Shown here piece after piece: positions 1 to 6,260 of a stretch of 7,306 nt of DNA (positions are counted from its first letter, which is position 1; each line of letters starts with the position of its first letter). A program made the translations under genes and the position numbers. The DNA is from an uncultured Eubacteriales bacterium. GTDB taxonomy: Bacteria > Bacillota > Clostridia > Oscillospirales > Oscillospiraceae. The notes under the pieces are model-generated. The model made no database searches and was not told where the DNA came from. It saw only the letters and a program-made list of their open reading frames with translations. The DNA lies in the NCBI GenBank assembly GCA_902475515.1, contig CABSAB010000062.1, forward strand, positions 1-7,306, given 5' to 3'.

Positions 1-49
1 TGGCACTGGACGCCCAGCTGCCCCAAGGGAGCCGCCCCCGCCGGTGCCG

Positions 50-1495
50 TTATTTCAGCAGTTTTCGATACAAAGACAGATAGCTCGCCGCACTGGCGCT
101 CCAGCCGAAATCCCGGCCCATGGCCTGGCGCATCAGCGCATGCCAGGCGGACTTATCCTCCCGGTAGAGGGAAAGAGCCGTCTCAATGCACTGTTCCAGC
201 TCCTGGGCGCTGACATTGCGGAAGCTGAAGCCGCAGCCCTCGCCGGTGTACTTGTTGTAAGGGATTACGCTGTCCCGCAGCCCCCCTGTCTCCCGGACGA
301 TGGGCAAAGTGCCATAGGCCATGGCGATCATCTGGTTCAGCCCGCAGGGCTCAAACAGCGACGGCATCAGCAGCATGTCCGCCCCGGCGTACATCCGCAT
401 GGACAGCGGCTCATCAAAGGTAAAACGTACCGCCATCCGGTCCGGCCGCAGAGAGGAACAGCTTTCCAGCAGGTGCTGATAGTGCTCCTCCCCGGTGCCC
501 AGCACCGCCAGCTGAACATCCTGCCCCAGCAGGGAGCCGATGCATCCGGAAAGCAGATCTAGCCCCTTTTGGTCCGTCAGCCGGGAGATCAGCACCAGCA
601 GCGGCGTATCGGGATTCACCGGAAGTCCCAGCTCTTCCTGAAGGGCTGCTTTGCAGGCGGCTTTTCCGGAAAGGTCCTCCGGGGAGAAGGGGAACAATGC
701 CCCGGCAGGAGAATATTTCTCCCGGTCGATGCCGTTGAGGATGCCCGAGAGCCGGTCCCTCCGCTGGTTCAGCACCCCCTCCAGCCCCTCGCCGTAGGCC
801 GTGGTGCAGATCTCCCGGGCGTAGGTGGGGCTGACGGTGGTGATGGCGTCGGAGTAGTACAGGGCGCTTTGCAGGAAGTTGATGGAATCATGGCCGAAGC
901 GGAGCTGATCGGCGGCATTCTTGCAGCCGTCCAGTCCCAAAAGGTCCCCCAGGAAGAACCGGTGGCAGATGCCCTGGAATTTCAGATTGTGGATGGTAAA
1001 GACTGTGCGGATGTGCCGGTAGCCCTCCATGGCCTGGTACTGTTCCCGCAGGAATACGGGGATCAACGCCGTGTGCCAGTCGTTCAGATGGATCACATCG
1101 GGGAAGAAGTCCGGCAAATGCTGAAGGCATTCCAGCACCGCCTTGGAGAAGTATGCCACCCGTTCACAGTCGTCGCCGTAGCCGTATACATTGTCCCGGG
1201 CAAAGTAGAATTCGTTGTCCACGAAATAATACTGAATCTTTCCCAGCTTCAGCGTCTGGATGCCGCAGTATTGATTCCGCCAGCCCAGAGGCACCTGAAA
1301 GACGCTGAGCGTCTCCATTTTGTCCCGGTATTTTTGGGGGATCTGATGCAGCTTGGGCAGGATCACCCGCACCTCGCAGCTGCGGTTTTTCAGTGCGGAC
1401 GGCAGGCTCCCGGCCACATCGCCCAGCCCCCCGGTCTTGACGAAGGGGGTGGCCTCAAAGGCGGCAAACAGAACCTGCAGTTTTTTGGTTGCCAT
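50..1495 (-). CDS. glgA: Glycogen synthase GlgA (ADP-glucose-dependent)
   Basis: GlgA is a GT5 glycosyltransferase that transfers glucose from ADP-glucose to the non-reducing end of an alpha-1,4 glucan. The 481 residues match the bacterial family (about 475-485). Two Rossmann-type domains are visible. The N-terminal half has KTGGLGDV (20-27), the ADP-glucose binding signature, plus NDWHT (138-142), TIHNL (167-171) and TVSPTYA (220-226). The C-terminal half has GILNGID (251-257), SRLTDQKG (304-311), FEPCGLNQ with the conserved Glu382 (381-388) and ETGGLRD (402-408). The ATG at 1495-1493 follows AAAGGAGGT at good spacing, and that site overlaps the glgD stop. The stop is TAA at 52-50. It is the last gene visible. 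All expected catalytic residues are present. A premature stop in glgD could lower its translation by loss of coupling or polarity, but its own ribosome site is strong. Confidence 0.97.
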   Translation of the reverse strand: MATKKLQVLFAAFEATPFVKTGGLGDVAGSLPSALKNRSCEVRVILPKLHQIPQKYRDKMETLSVFQVPLGWRNQYCGIQTLKLGKIQYYFVDNEFYFARDNVYGYGDDCERVAYFSKAVLECLQHLPDFFPDVIHLNDWHTALIPVFLREQYQAMEGYRHIRTVFTIHNLKFQGICHRFFLGDLLGLDGCKNAADQLRFGHDSINFLQSALYYSDAITTVSPTYAREICTTAYGEGLEGVLNQRRDRLSGILNGIDREKYSPAGALFPFSPEDLSGKAACKAALQEELGLPVNPDTPLLVLISRLTDQKGLDLLSGCIGSLLGQDVQLAVLGTGEEHYQHLLESCSSLRPDRMAVRFTFDEPLSMRMYAGADMLLMPSLFEPCGLNQMIAMAYGTLPIVRETGGLRDSVIPYNKYTGEGCGFSFRNVSAQELEQCIETALSLYREDKSAWHALMRQAMGRDFGWSASAASYLSLYRKLLK

Positions 1496-1502
1496 GGGGA
1501 AG

Positions 1503-1511
1503 ACCTCCTTT
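1503..1511 (-). promoter_or_regulatory. Ribosome binding site of glgA, overlapping the glgD stop
   Basis: AAAGGAGGT on the minus strand, seven bases before the ATG at 1495. Its leading A bases are part of the glgD TAA stop (1512-1510), the same arrangement as at the glgC-glgD junction. Confidence 0.9.
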
Positions 1512-2218
1512 ACAGTGTCTCCATCTTTCCGATGAGGAAGGGATTATCCTCCCCGCCGGAGAGCTTTGCATGGGGACTGATGGTAACATACTTGTCGCAG
1601 ATCACATTTTCCACCACAGCCCCGGGACCGATGACACAGTGCTGCATCAGCACAGAATTTCGAACGATGGCCCCCTGGCCGATGGTCACATTTCGGAAGA
1701 GAATGCTGTTTTCCACCTCGCCGGCCAGAATGCAGCTGGCCGCCACGATGGAGTTTTTCACGCTGGCCCCCGGCAGATATTTGGCCGGAGGAGAATCCTG
1801 AGTCTTGGTGAGGATCGGCCGTTCTTCCTGGAACAGCTCCTCCTGTACCTCCGGGCGGAGCAGGTCCAGGGAGACCTTCATATAGTCCCGGGCATGGTCC
1901 ACCGCGTGCTCATAGCCGGTGTAGCGGAAGGTCTCCACCTGAAGCTGGCTGAGGTTGGCGGCCACGATGTCCATGATGTCAATATATCCAAGATTCTGAT
2001 AACACTCGATGAAATCCAGAATCAGCGTCCGACGTATGAGCATGCAGTCTAAGAAGCAGTTCGCCTCGCCCTGTGCCTGATCCCGGATGCCCGTGAGCTG
2101 ACCGGTGGGGCCTATGGTGAGGAACAGTCCTGTGGAGGTTTCCCCGTGCTGGACCGTTTTGTAGATCAACGTGGCCGCCGCACCGGAAGCCTCATGCTGG
2201 GCGATGGCGGGGCGGAAG

Positions 2219-2237
2219 GATCCATGGGCTCAAGGAC
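2219..2237 (-). repeat. Inverted repeat arm 2 (apparent inserted copy, carries the glgD stop)
   Basis: This arm is the exact reverse complement of 2329-2347. In the glgD frame it reads through codons 126-132 as S-P-stop-A-H-G-S and supplies the TGA. Because the frame and the total length of glgD are unchanged, it seems to have replaced about the same number of bases rather than been inserted. That it is the derived copy is inference, based on its poor fit to GlgD while the other arm fits. Confidence 0.85.
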
Positions 2238-2328
2238 TGGCTGCGCAGATCAGCACCGTGTCCTCGTCCGCCCGCAGGAAGAACTGCCGGTTGAGGATCA
2301 CATCCCGAAGATTGAAGCGGGCGTGCAG

Positions 2329-2347
2329 GTCCTTGAGCCCATGGATC
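2329..2347 (-). repeat. Inverted repeat arm 1 (apparent source copy within glgD)
   Basis: On the plus strand this arm reads GTCCTTGAGCCCATGGATC. On the coding strand it encodes the end of A89 through D95 of GlgD (IHGLKD), which fits normal GlgD sequence, so it is the likely original copy. It is a perfect 19-base reverse complement of 2219-2237, with 91 bases between the arms. The match stops sharply at both ends. Confidence 0.9.
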
Positions 2348-2621
2348 GCGCCGGGGAGCATGAACAGTCCGCCCTGCTTCTTGTTGAGACCCCACTCCCG
2401 GCCCATGTTCAGGTGATCCGCCAAAGAGCGGTAGTTGCTGGGGGTGATGACCCCCACGGTGTCAAGGCCCGAGTTCACCATAGAAGACAGGGCAAAATCG
2501 ATCAGCCGGTAGCGGCCCCCGAAGGGAATCGATGCCACAGGCCGGTCCTCAATGAGCTTTCCGTATCGCTCGCCGGTGTAGTTGGTGGAGAGCAGTCCAA
2601 TAACATTTCCCATGACCTATG

Positions 2622-2628
2622 CCTCCTT
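2622..2628 (-). promoter_or_regulatory. Ribosome binding site of glgD, overlapping the glgC stop
   Basis: AAGGAGG on the minus strand, eight bases before the ATG at 2613. Its first two A bases are also the last two bases of the glgC TAA stop (2629-2627). Ribosomes ending glgC therefore sit on the glgD start region, which suggests translational coupling of the two subunits. Confidence 0.9.
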
Positions 2629-3760
2629 AACCGTTTGTCATGTCATCGCCCAGCAGGGCAATGGCGGATTTTTTGTCGGCAGAACCGAAGGTGGTGCCTT
2701 CTAAAATGGTGGACCGCTCCCCCAGGATCGCCCGGTGTACCTTGGCCCCAGGTTCCACCACCGCACCGGGGAGCAGGATGGAATCCTTGACGACAGCGCC
2801 CTTTCCCACAGTGACGTTGGACCCCAGCACGCTGTGGGTCACCGCACCGTAGATACGGCAGCCGTTGCTGACGATGCTCTTGTCCACGCTGCCCTCGGAG
2901 CCCACAAAGTGGGGCGGGAAGATGTTGGAGTTGGAGAAGATGCGGTTTTGCCCATAGAGGTTCAGCGCCGGTTCCGGCTCCAAAAGCTCCATGTTGGCGC
3001 TGTAATAGCTGTCGATGGTGCCCACATCCTTCCAGTATCCGGAAAAACGATAGACAAACAGCCGCTGATTTTTCGCAAGCATGGCAGGGATGATATTTTT
3101 ACCGAAATCATGGTCGGAGTCTTTTTTCTCGTGGTCCTCCAGCAGGGCACGCCGCAGCACCGGCCAGGAGAAGATATAGATGCCCATGGAGGCGAGATTG
3201 CTCTTGGGCTCCTTGGGCTTTTCGGAAAACTGCGTGATACGTCCGTCGGGCCGGGCCTCCATAATGCCGAAACGGCTGGCCTCCTCCCAGGGGACGGTCA
3301 TCACCGATACGGTCAGGTCCGCCCGGTTTTGCTTGTGCTCCGCCAGCATCTTGCTGTAATCCATCATGTATAGATGGTCCCCCGAGAGGATCAGCACATA
3401 CTCCGGGGAATAGGTGTCGATGAAGTCGATGTTGTGATAAATGGCGTCCGCCGTGCCCAGATACCAGGCACCGCCGGTCTCGGTCTCGTGAGGCGGCAGC
3501 ACATGGACGCCGCCGTGGTTGCAGTCCAGGTCCCATGCTTCGCCATTGCCCAGATAGGAGTTGAGTACCATGGGGCGGTACTGGGTCAGAACACCCACGG
3601 TGTCGATGCCCGAGAAGGCACAGTTGGAGAGGGAAAAATCAATGATACGGTATTTCCCGCCAAAGGAAACTGCGGGCTTGGCGTTTTTCTTGGTCAGCGC
3701 CAGGAGCCTGCTGCCCTGGCCGCCGGCCAGAAGCATGGCTATGCATTCTTTTTTTCGCAT
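2627..3760 (-). CDS. glgC: Glucose-1-phosphate adenylyltransferase, catalytic subunit GlgC
   Basis: GlgC makes ADP-glucose and pyrophosphate from ATP and glucose-1-phosphate, the committed and usually regulated step of bacterial glycogen synthesis. The 377 residues fit the Firmicutes form (about 380). The N-terminal nucleotidyltransferase fold shows LAGGQGSRL (11-19), the nucleotide-binding loop, then KPAVSFGGKYRIIDF (28-42), GTADA (102-106), SGDHLY with the metal-binding Asp (126-131), FSEKP (178-182) and YWKDVGT (242-248). From about residue 285 a left-handed beta-helix of hexapeptide repeats follows. The intact GGQGSR loop separates it from GlgD, which lacks it. The ATG at 3760-3758 has AGGAGGT seven bases upstream. 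The TAA stop overlaps the glgD Shine-Dalgarno site, so translation of the two subunits is probably coupled. If glgD is truly broken, GlgC would have to act alone; it carries every catalytic motif needed. I see nothing unusual in this gene. Confidence 0.97.
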   Translation of the reverse strand: MRKKECIAMLLAGGQGSRLLALTKKNAKPAVSFGGKYRIIDFSLSNCAFSGIDTVGVLTQYRPMVLNSYLGNGEAWDLDCNHGGVHVLPPHETETGGAWYLGTADAIYHNIDFIDTYSPEYVLILSGDHLYMMDYSKMLAEHKQNRADLTVSVMTVPWEEASRFGIMEARPDGRITQFSEKPKEPKSNLASMGIYIFSWPVLRRALLEDHEKKDSDHDFGKNIIPAMLAKNQRLFVYRFSGYWKDVGTIDSYYSANMELLEPEPALNLYGQNRIFSNSNIFPPHFVGSEGSVDKSIVSNGCRIYGAVTHSVLGSNVTVGKGAVVKDSILLPGAVVEPGAKVHRAILGERSTILEGTTFGSADKKSAIALLGDDMTNG

Positions 3761-3767
3761 GGAACAG

Positions 3768-3774
3768 ACCTCCT
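3768..3774 (-). promoter_or_regulatory. Ribosome binding site of glgC
   Basis: AGGAGGT on the minus strand, seven bases before the ATG at 3760, within the 30-base gap after the glgP stop. This strong consensus supports the chosen start. Confidence 0.9.
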
Positions 3775-3790
3775 ATTCTAAGTGTGCCAT

Positions 3791-6226
3791 CTATTTCAGT
3801 TTATCGCAGGGTGTATGCCAGATATCCTGGCAATATTCTGCTATGGTGCGGTCGGAGGTGAAGTGTCCGGCCATGGCGATGTTGGAGAGGGACATCTTTC
3901 CCCAGGTCTTGGGGTCCTGATAGGTCTCCGACAGGGAGAAAAATGCCTTGAGATACGGGTCAAAGTCCTTGAGGACAAAATACTCGTCGTTGCTCTTCAT
4001 CAGCGCGTCGTGAATGCCGTAGAAATCCCGGCCCGCAAACTGGAAGGTCCCGTCAATGAGCTGATCCACAATGCGTTTCAGCCGGGGATCGCTCTGGCAG
4101 GTGTCATAGGCGATATAGCCGCCTTTTTCGTAGTAGTCCATGACCTCGTCGGCGGTGAGACCGAAGATGGAGATGTTTTCCCTGCCTACCTGCTGGAGGA
4201 TCTCCACATTGGCCCCATCCAACGTACCCAAAGTCACGGCGCCGTTGAACATAAACTTCATATTTCCGGTGCCGCTGGCCTCTTTTCCGGCAGTGGAGAT
4301 CTGCTCGGAGATATCCGCAGCCGGGTAGATGAGCTGGGCTGAGGACACATTGAAGTTCGGCAGGAAAATCACCCGGAGCTTCTGATTCACCACCGGGTCG
4401 GAATTCACCAGATCCGCAATGGAGCAGATATACTTGATGACCTCCTTGGCAAAGGCATAGCCCGCCGCGGCCTTGCCCGCAAAGATAAAGGTGTGGGGCT
4501 TTACGTCGGCGCCGGGGTCCTCCTTCAGCAGATTATACAGGTGCATGACCTTGAAGGCCGCCAGCAGCTGCCGCTTGTAGGCGTGGATACGCTTGACCTG
4601 AATATCAAAGATAGAATCCGGGTCCAGGGCAATGCCCAAAGTTTCCGCCACATAGTTCCCCAGCCGGATCTTCCCCTGGCGCTTGGTCTCCCGCAGGGCC
4701 GTCAGGAATGCCGCATCCTCCCGGTAGGGTAGCAGCTTTTGCAGCTCCAGGGCATTTCCCATCCAGCCGGGGCCGATGGCATCCGTAATGAGCCGGGACA
4801 GGGCCGGGTTTGCTTCGGCCAGAAAGCGCCGGTGGGTGACGCCGTTGGTCTTGTTGTTGAACTTTTCCGGAGTCAGAGCGTAAAAATCCTTGAGAACGGA
4901 GGTCTTGAGGATATCCGTGTGCAGTGCCGCCACGCCATTGACACTGTAGCTGCCGATGATGGAGAGATTGGCCATATGCACCTGCCCATCCCAGAGAATG
5001 GCGGTGTTTTTGAGCTTCTCCTGCCAATCGGGCAGGCTCCGGTCAAAGTCCGCGCAGTACCGCCGGTCGATCTCCTCGATGATCTGATAGATCCGGGGCA
5101 GTAGCGACCGCATCAGGTCGATGGACCACTTCTCCAGAGCCTCGGGCATAATGGTGTGGTTAGTATAGGAGATGGTCCGCCGGGTAATATCCCAGGCATC
5201 GTCCCAGCTGAGACCCTCCTCATCCAGCAGCAGCCGCATGAGCTCCGGCACGCACAGGGCCGGATGGGTGTCGTTGGTGTGAATGCTGATTTTCTCGGGG
5301 AAAAGGGACAGGTCGTTCCCGTAGGTCTTTTTGAAGTTGTTCAGGATGTCCGTGACGCCGGCGGATACGAAGAAATATTCCTGCTTTAGCCGCAGGGCTT
5401 TTCCGGCCTCGGTGCTGTCATCGGGGTAGAGGATGCAGGTGATGGCCTCGATCTCGTTGCGCTCCCGCATGGCGCCGGAGTAGTCGCCGTGATTGAAAGC
5501 GGCAAGGTCCAGCTTCTCCACCACAGGCTCCGCACTCCACAGCCGCAGGACGTTGACGGTCTTTCCGCCGTAGCCCACAATGGGCACATCATAGGGTACT
5601 GCCAAGATGGTCTGGCCGCCCCGGGTCACAAACTTCGCCTCACCGGAGGATGTCTTCACCCGCTCCACATAGCCTCCGAACCGCACGGGGATGGCCTCGT
5701 CGGGCTTCTTGGTCTCCCAGGGGTAGCCGTTTTCCAGCCAACTGTCCGGCTCTTCGGTCTGATAGCCGCCCTCGATCCGCTGACGGAACAGGCCAAACCG
5801 GTAGCGGATGCCCATGCCCACGCCGGGGACCCCCAGATAGGCCATGGAATCCAGGAAGCACGCTGCCAGACGGCCCAGACCGCCGTTGCCGAGGCCGGGG
5901 TCCTGCTCGCACTGGCACAGCCGGTCCAGATCGATGCCCAGATCCCCGAGACCATCGCGCACCAAGTCCTCCATCTCCAGATTGATGAGATAGTTCCGCA
6001 GCAGCCGCCCGATCAGGAATTCCATGGAGAAGTAGTGCACCTTCTTCTGCTGGAGGCGGATGTGCCGCTGAGAGGTCTGGGTGCGGACCTTGCTCATGGT
6101 GCTGCAGACCAAATACACCAGAAGCTCATACTGCTCCAGGGTGGAGCACTGGGAAACGGGTTTTGCAAAGGTCTCCAGGGCCTTGGCCTCGTAAGCTACT
6201 TTAAAATCTTCTTTTCCTGCGAACAT
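3791..6226 (-). CDS. glgP: Glycogen/alpha-glucan phosphorylase GlgP
   Basis: This GT35 enzyme uses phosphate to release glucose-1-phosphate from the non-reducing ends of glycogen, with pyridoxal phosphate as cofactor. The 811 residues match the usual bacterial length (about 800-815). Visible motifs are HYFSMEFLIGR (64-74), the glycine-rich GLGNGGLGRLAACFLDS (111-127), HTNDTHPAL (316-324), NNKTNGVTHRRFL (457-469), RIHAYKRQLL (547-556) and EASGTGNMKFMFNG (649-662), in which Lys657 is the expected PLP-binding lysine. The N-terminal extension is short, without the phosphorylation and AMP-site region of animal enzymes, as is normal for bacteria. The ATG at 6226-6224 is preceded by TAAGGAG at good spacing; the stop is TAG. 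It lies between glgB and glgC, so the degradative enzyme is made from the same transcript as the synthetic ones. All key residues appear intact. Maltodextrin phosphorylase is a close alternative, but the glg context favours glycogen. Confidence 0.97.
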   Translation of the reverse strand: MFAGKEDFKVAYEAKALETFAKPVSQCSTLEQYELLVYLVCSTMSKVRTQTSQRHIRLQQKKVHYFSMEFLIGRLLRNYLINLEMEDLVRDGLGDLGIDLDRLCQCEQDPGLGNGGLGRLAACFLDSMAYLGVPGVGMGIRYRFGLFRQRIEGGYQTEEPDSWLENGYPWETKKPDEAIPVRFGGYVERVKTSSGEAKFVTRGGQTILAVPYDVPIVGYGGKTVNVLRLWSAEPVVEKLDLAAFNHGDYSGAMRERNEIEAITCILYPDDSTEAGKALRLKQEYFFVSAGVTDILNNFKKTYGNDLSLFPEKISIHTNDTHPALCVPELMRLLLDEEGLSWDDAWDITRRTISYTNHTIMPEALEKWSIDLMRSLLPRIYQIIEEIDRRYCADFDRSLPDWQEKLKNTAILWDGQVHMANLSIIGSYSVNGVAALHTDILKTSVLKDFYALTPEKFNNKTNGVTHRRFLAEANPALSRLITDAIGPGWMGNALELQKLLPYREDAAFLTALRETKRQGKIRLGNYVAETLGIALDPDSIFDIQVKRIHAYKRQLLAAFKVMHLYNLLKEDPGADVKPHTFIFAGKAAAGYAFAKEVIKYICSIADLVNSDPVVNQKLRVIFLPNFNVSSAQLIYPAADISEQISTAGKEASGTGNMKFMFNGAVTLGTLDGANVEILQQVGRENISIFGLTADEVMDYYEKGGYIAYDTCQSDPRLKRIVDQLIDGTFQFAGRDFYGIHDALMKSNDEYFVLKDFDPYLKAFFSLSETYQDPKTWGKMSLSNIAMAGHFTSDRTIAEYCQDIWHTPCDKLK

Positions 6227-6233
6227 GGGATCG

Positions 6234-6240
6234 CTCCTTA
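6234..6240 (-). promoter_or_regulatory. Ribosome binding site of glgP
   Basis: TAAGGAG on the minus strand, seven bases before the ATG at 6226. It lies in a short AT-rich gap of 34 bases after the glgB stop and fixes the glgP start. Confidence 0.85.
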
Positions 6241-6260
6241 TATTTTATATTTGATGAATA

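Larger units (their letters stand above)
1510..2613 (-). pseudogene. glgD: GlgD, ADP-glucose pyrophosphorylase partner subunit, interrupted by an in-frame TGA
   Basis: GlgD is the non-catalytic or weakly catalytic partner of GlgC in Firmicutes and raises activity of the mixed enzyme. The region spans 368 codons including TAA, a normal length. Residues 1-127 start MGNVIGLLST, lack the GGQGSR loop as expected of GlgD, and contain IPFGGRYRLIDF (29-40). Codon 128 is TGA (2232-2230). The same frame then resumes good GlgD sequence from F133: FRPAIAQHEASGAAATLIYK, SPPAKY (274-279), and a C-terminal hexapeptide beta-helix (about 283-347). Thus there is no net frameshift. Codons 126-132 read S-P-stop-A-H-G-S, where relatives have a stretch ending Asn-x-Asp before the Phe. 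These bases are an inverted copy of sequence elsewhere in the gene. As written, only a 127-residue fragment would be made. An automatic caller may start a second fragment at TTG 2169, but no ribosome site supports it. It is either a real null allele or a sequence artefact. Confidence 0.88.

Noticed and set aside
2..48. GC-rich hairpin just after the glgA stop as a terminator
   Set aside because: GGCACCGG and CCAGTGCC can pair with one mismatch and the inside is GC-rich, but the loop is large and any T tract would lie beyond the window edge, so it cannot be called.
569..1801. Long plus-strand open frame (410 codons) opposite glgA and the end of glgD
   Set aside because: It is antisense to clearly conserved glgA motifs, crosses a gene junction, has no recognisable domain and is the kind of shadow frame common in GC-rich DNA.
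2167..2169. TTG start for a separate C-terminal GlgD protein
   Set aside because: There is no Shine-Dalgarno site upstream, and the codon corresponds to an internal Leu in the conserved LIYK motif.
2230..2232. TGA read as an amino acid (selenocysteine or a variant code)
   Set aside because: Trp is TGG in the other genes and no other in-frame TGA occurs in them; the flanking residues also do not fit GlgD, and the inverted copy explains the stop better.
2219..2347. Invertible DNA switch between the two 19-base arms
   Set aside because: The 91 bases between the arms encode correct GlgD in the present orientation. Flipping them would break the protein further and would not remove the stop in arm 2. 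No recombinase gene is in the window.
2167..2613. Frameshift in glgD
   Set aside because: The two halves are in the same frame (the start at 2613 and the codon at 2169 differ by a multiple of three). The problem is a replaced patch, not a shift.
6227..6260. TATAAAAT-like -10 box in the glgB-glgP gap
   Set aside because: The gap is AT-rich, but no -35 element is visible in the upstream end of glgB, so an internal promoter cannot be supported.
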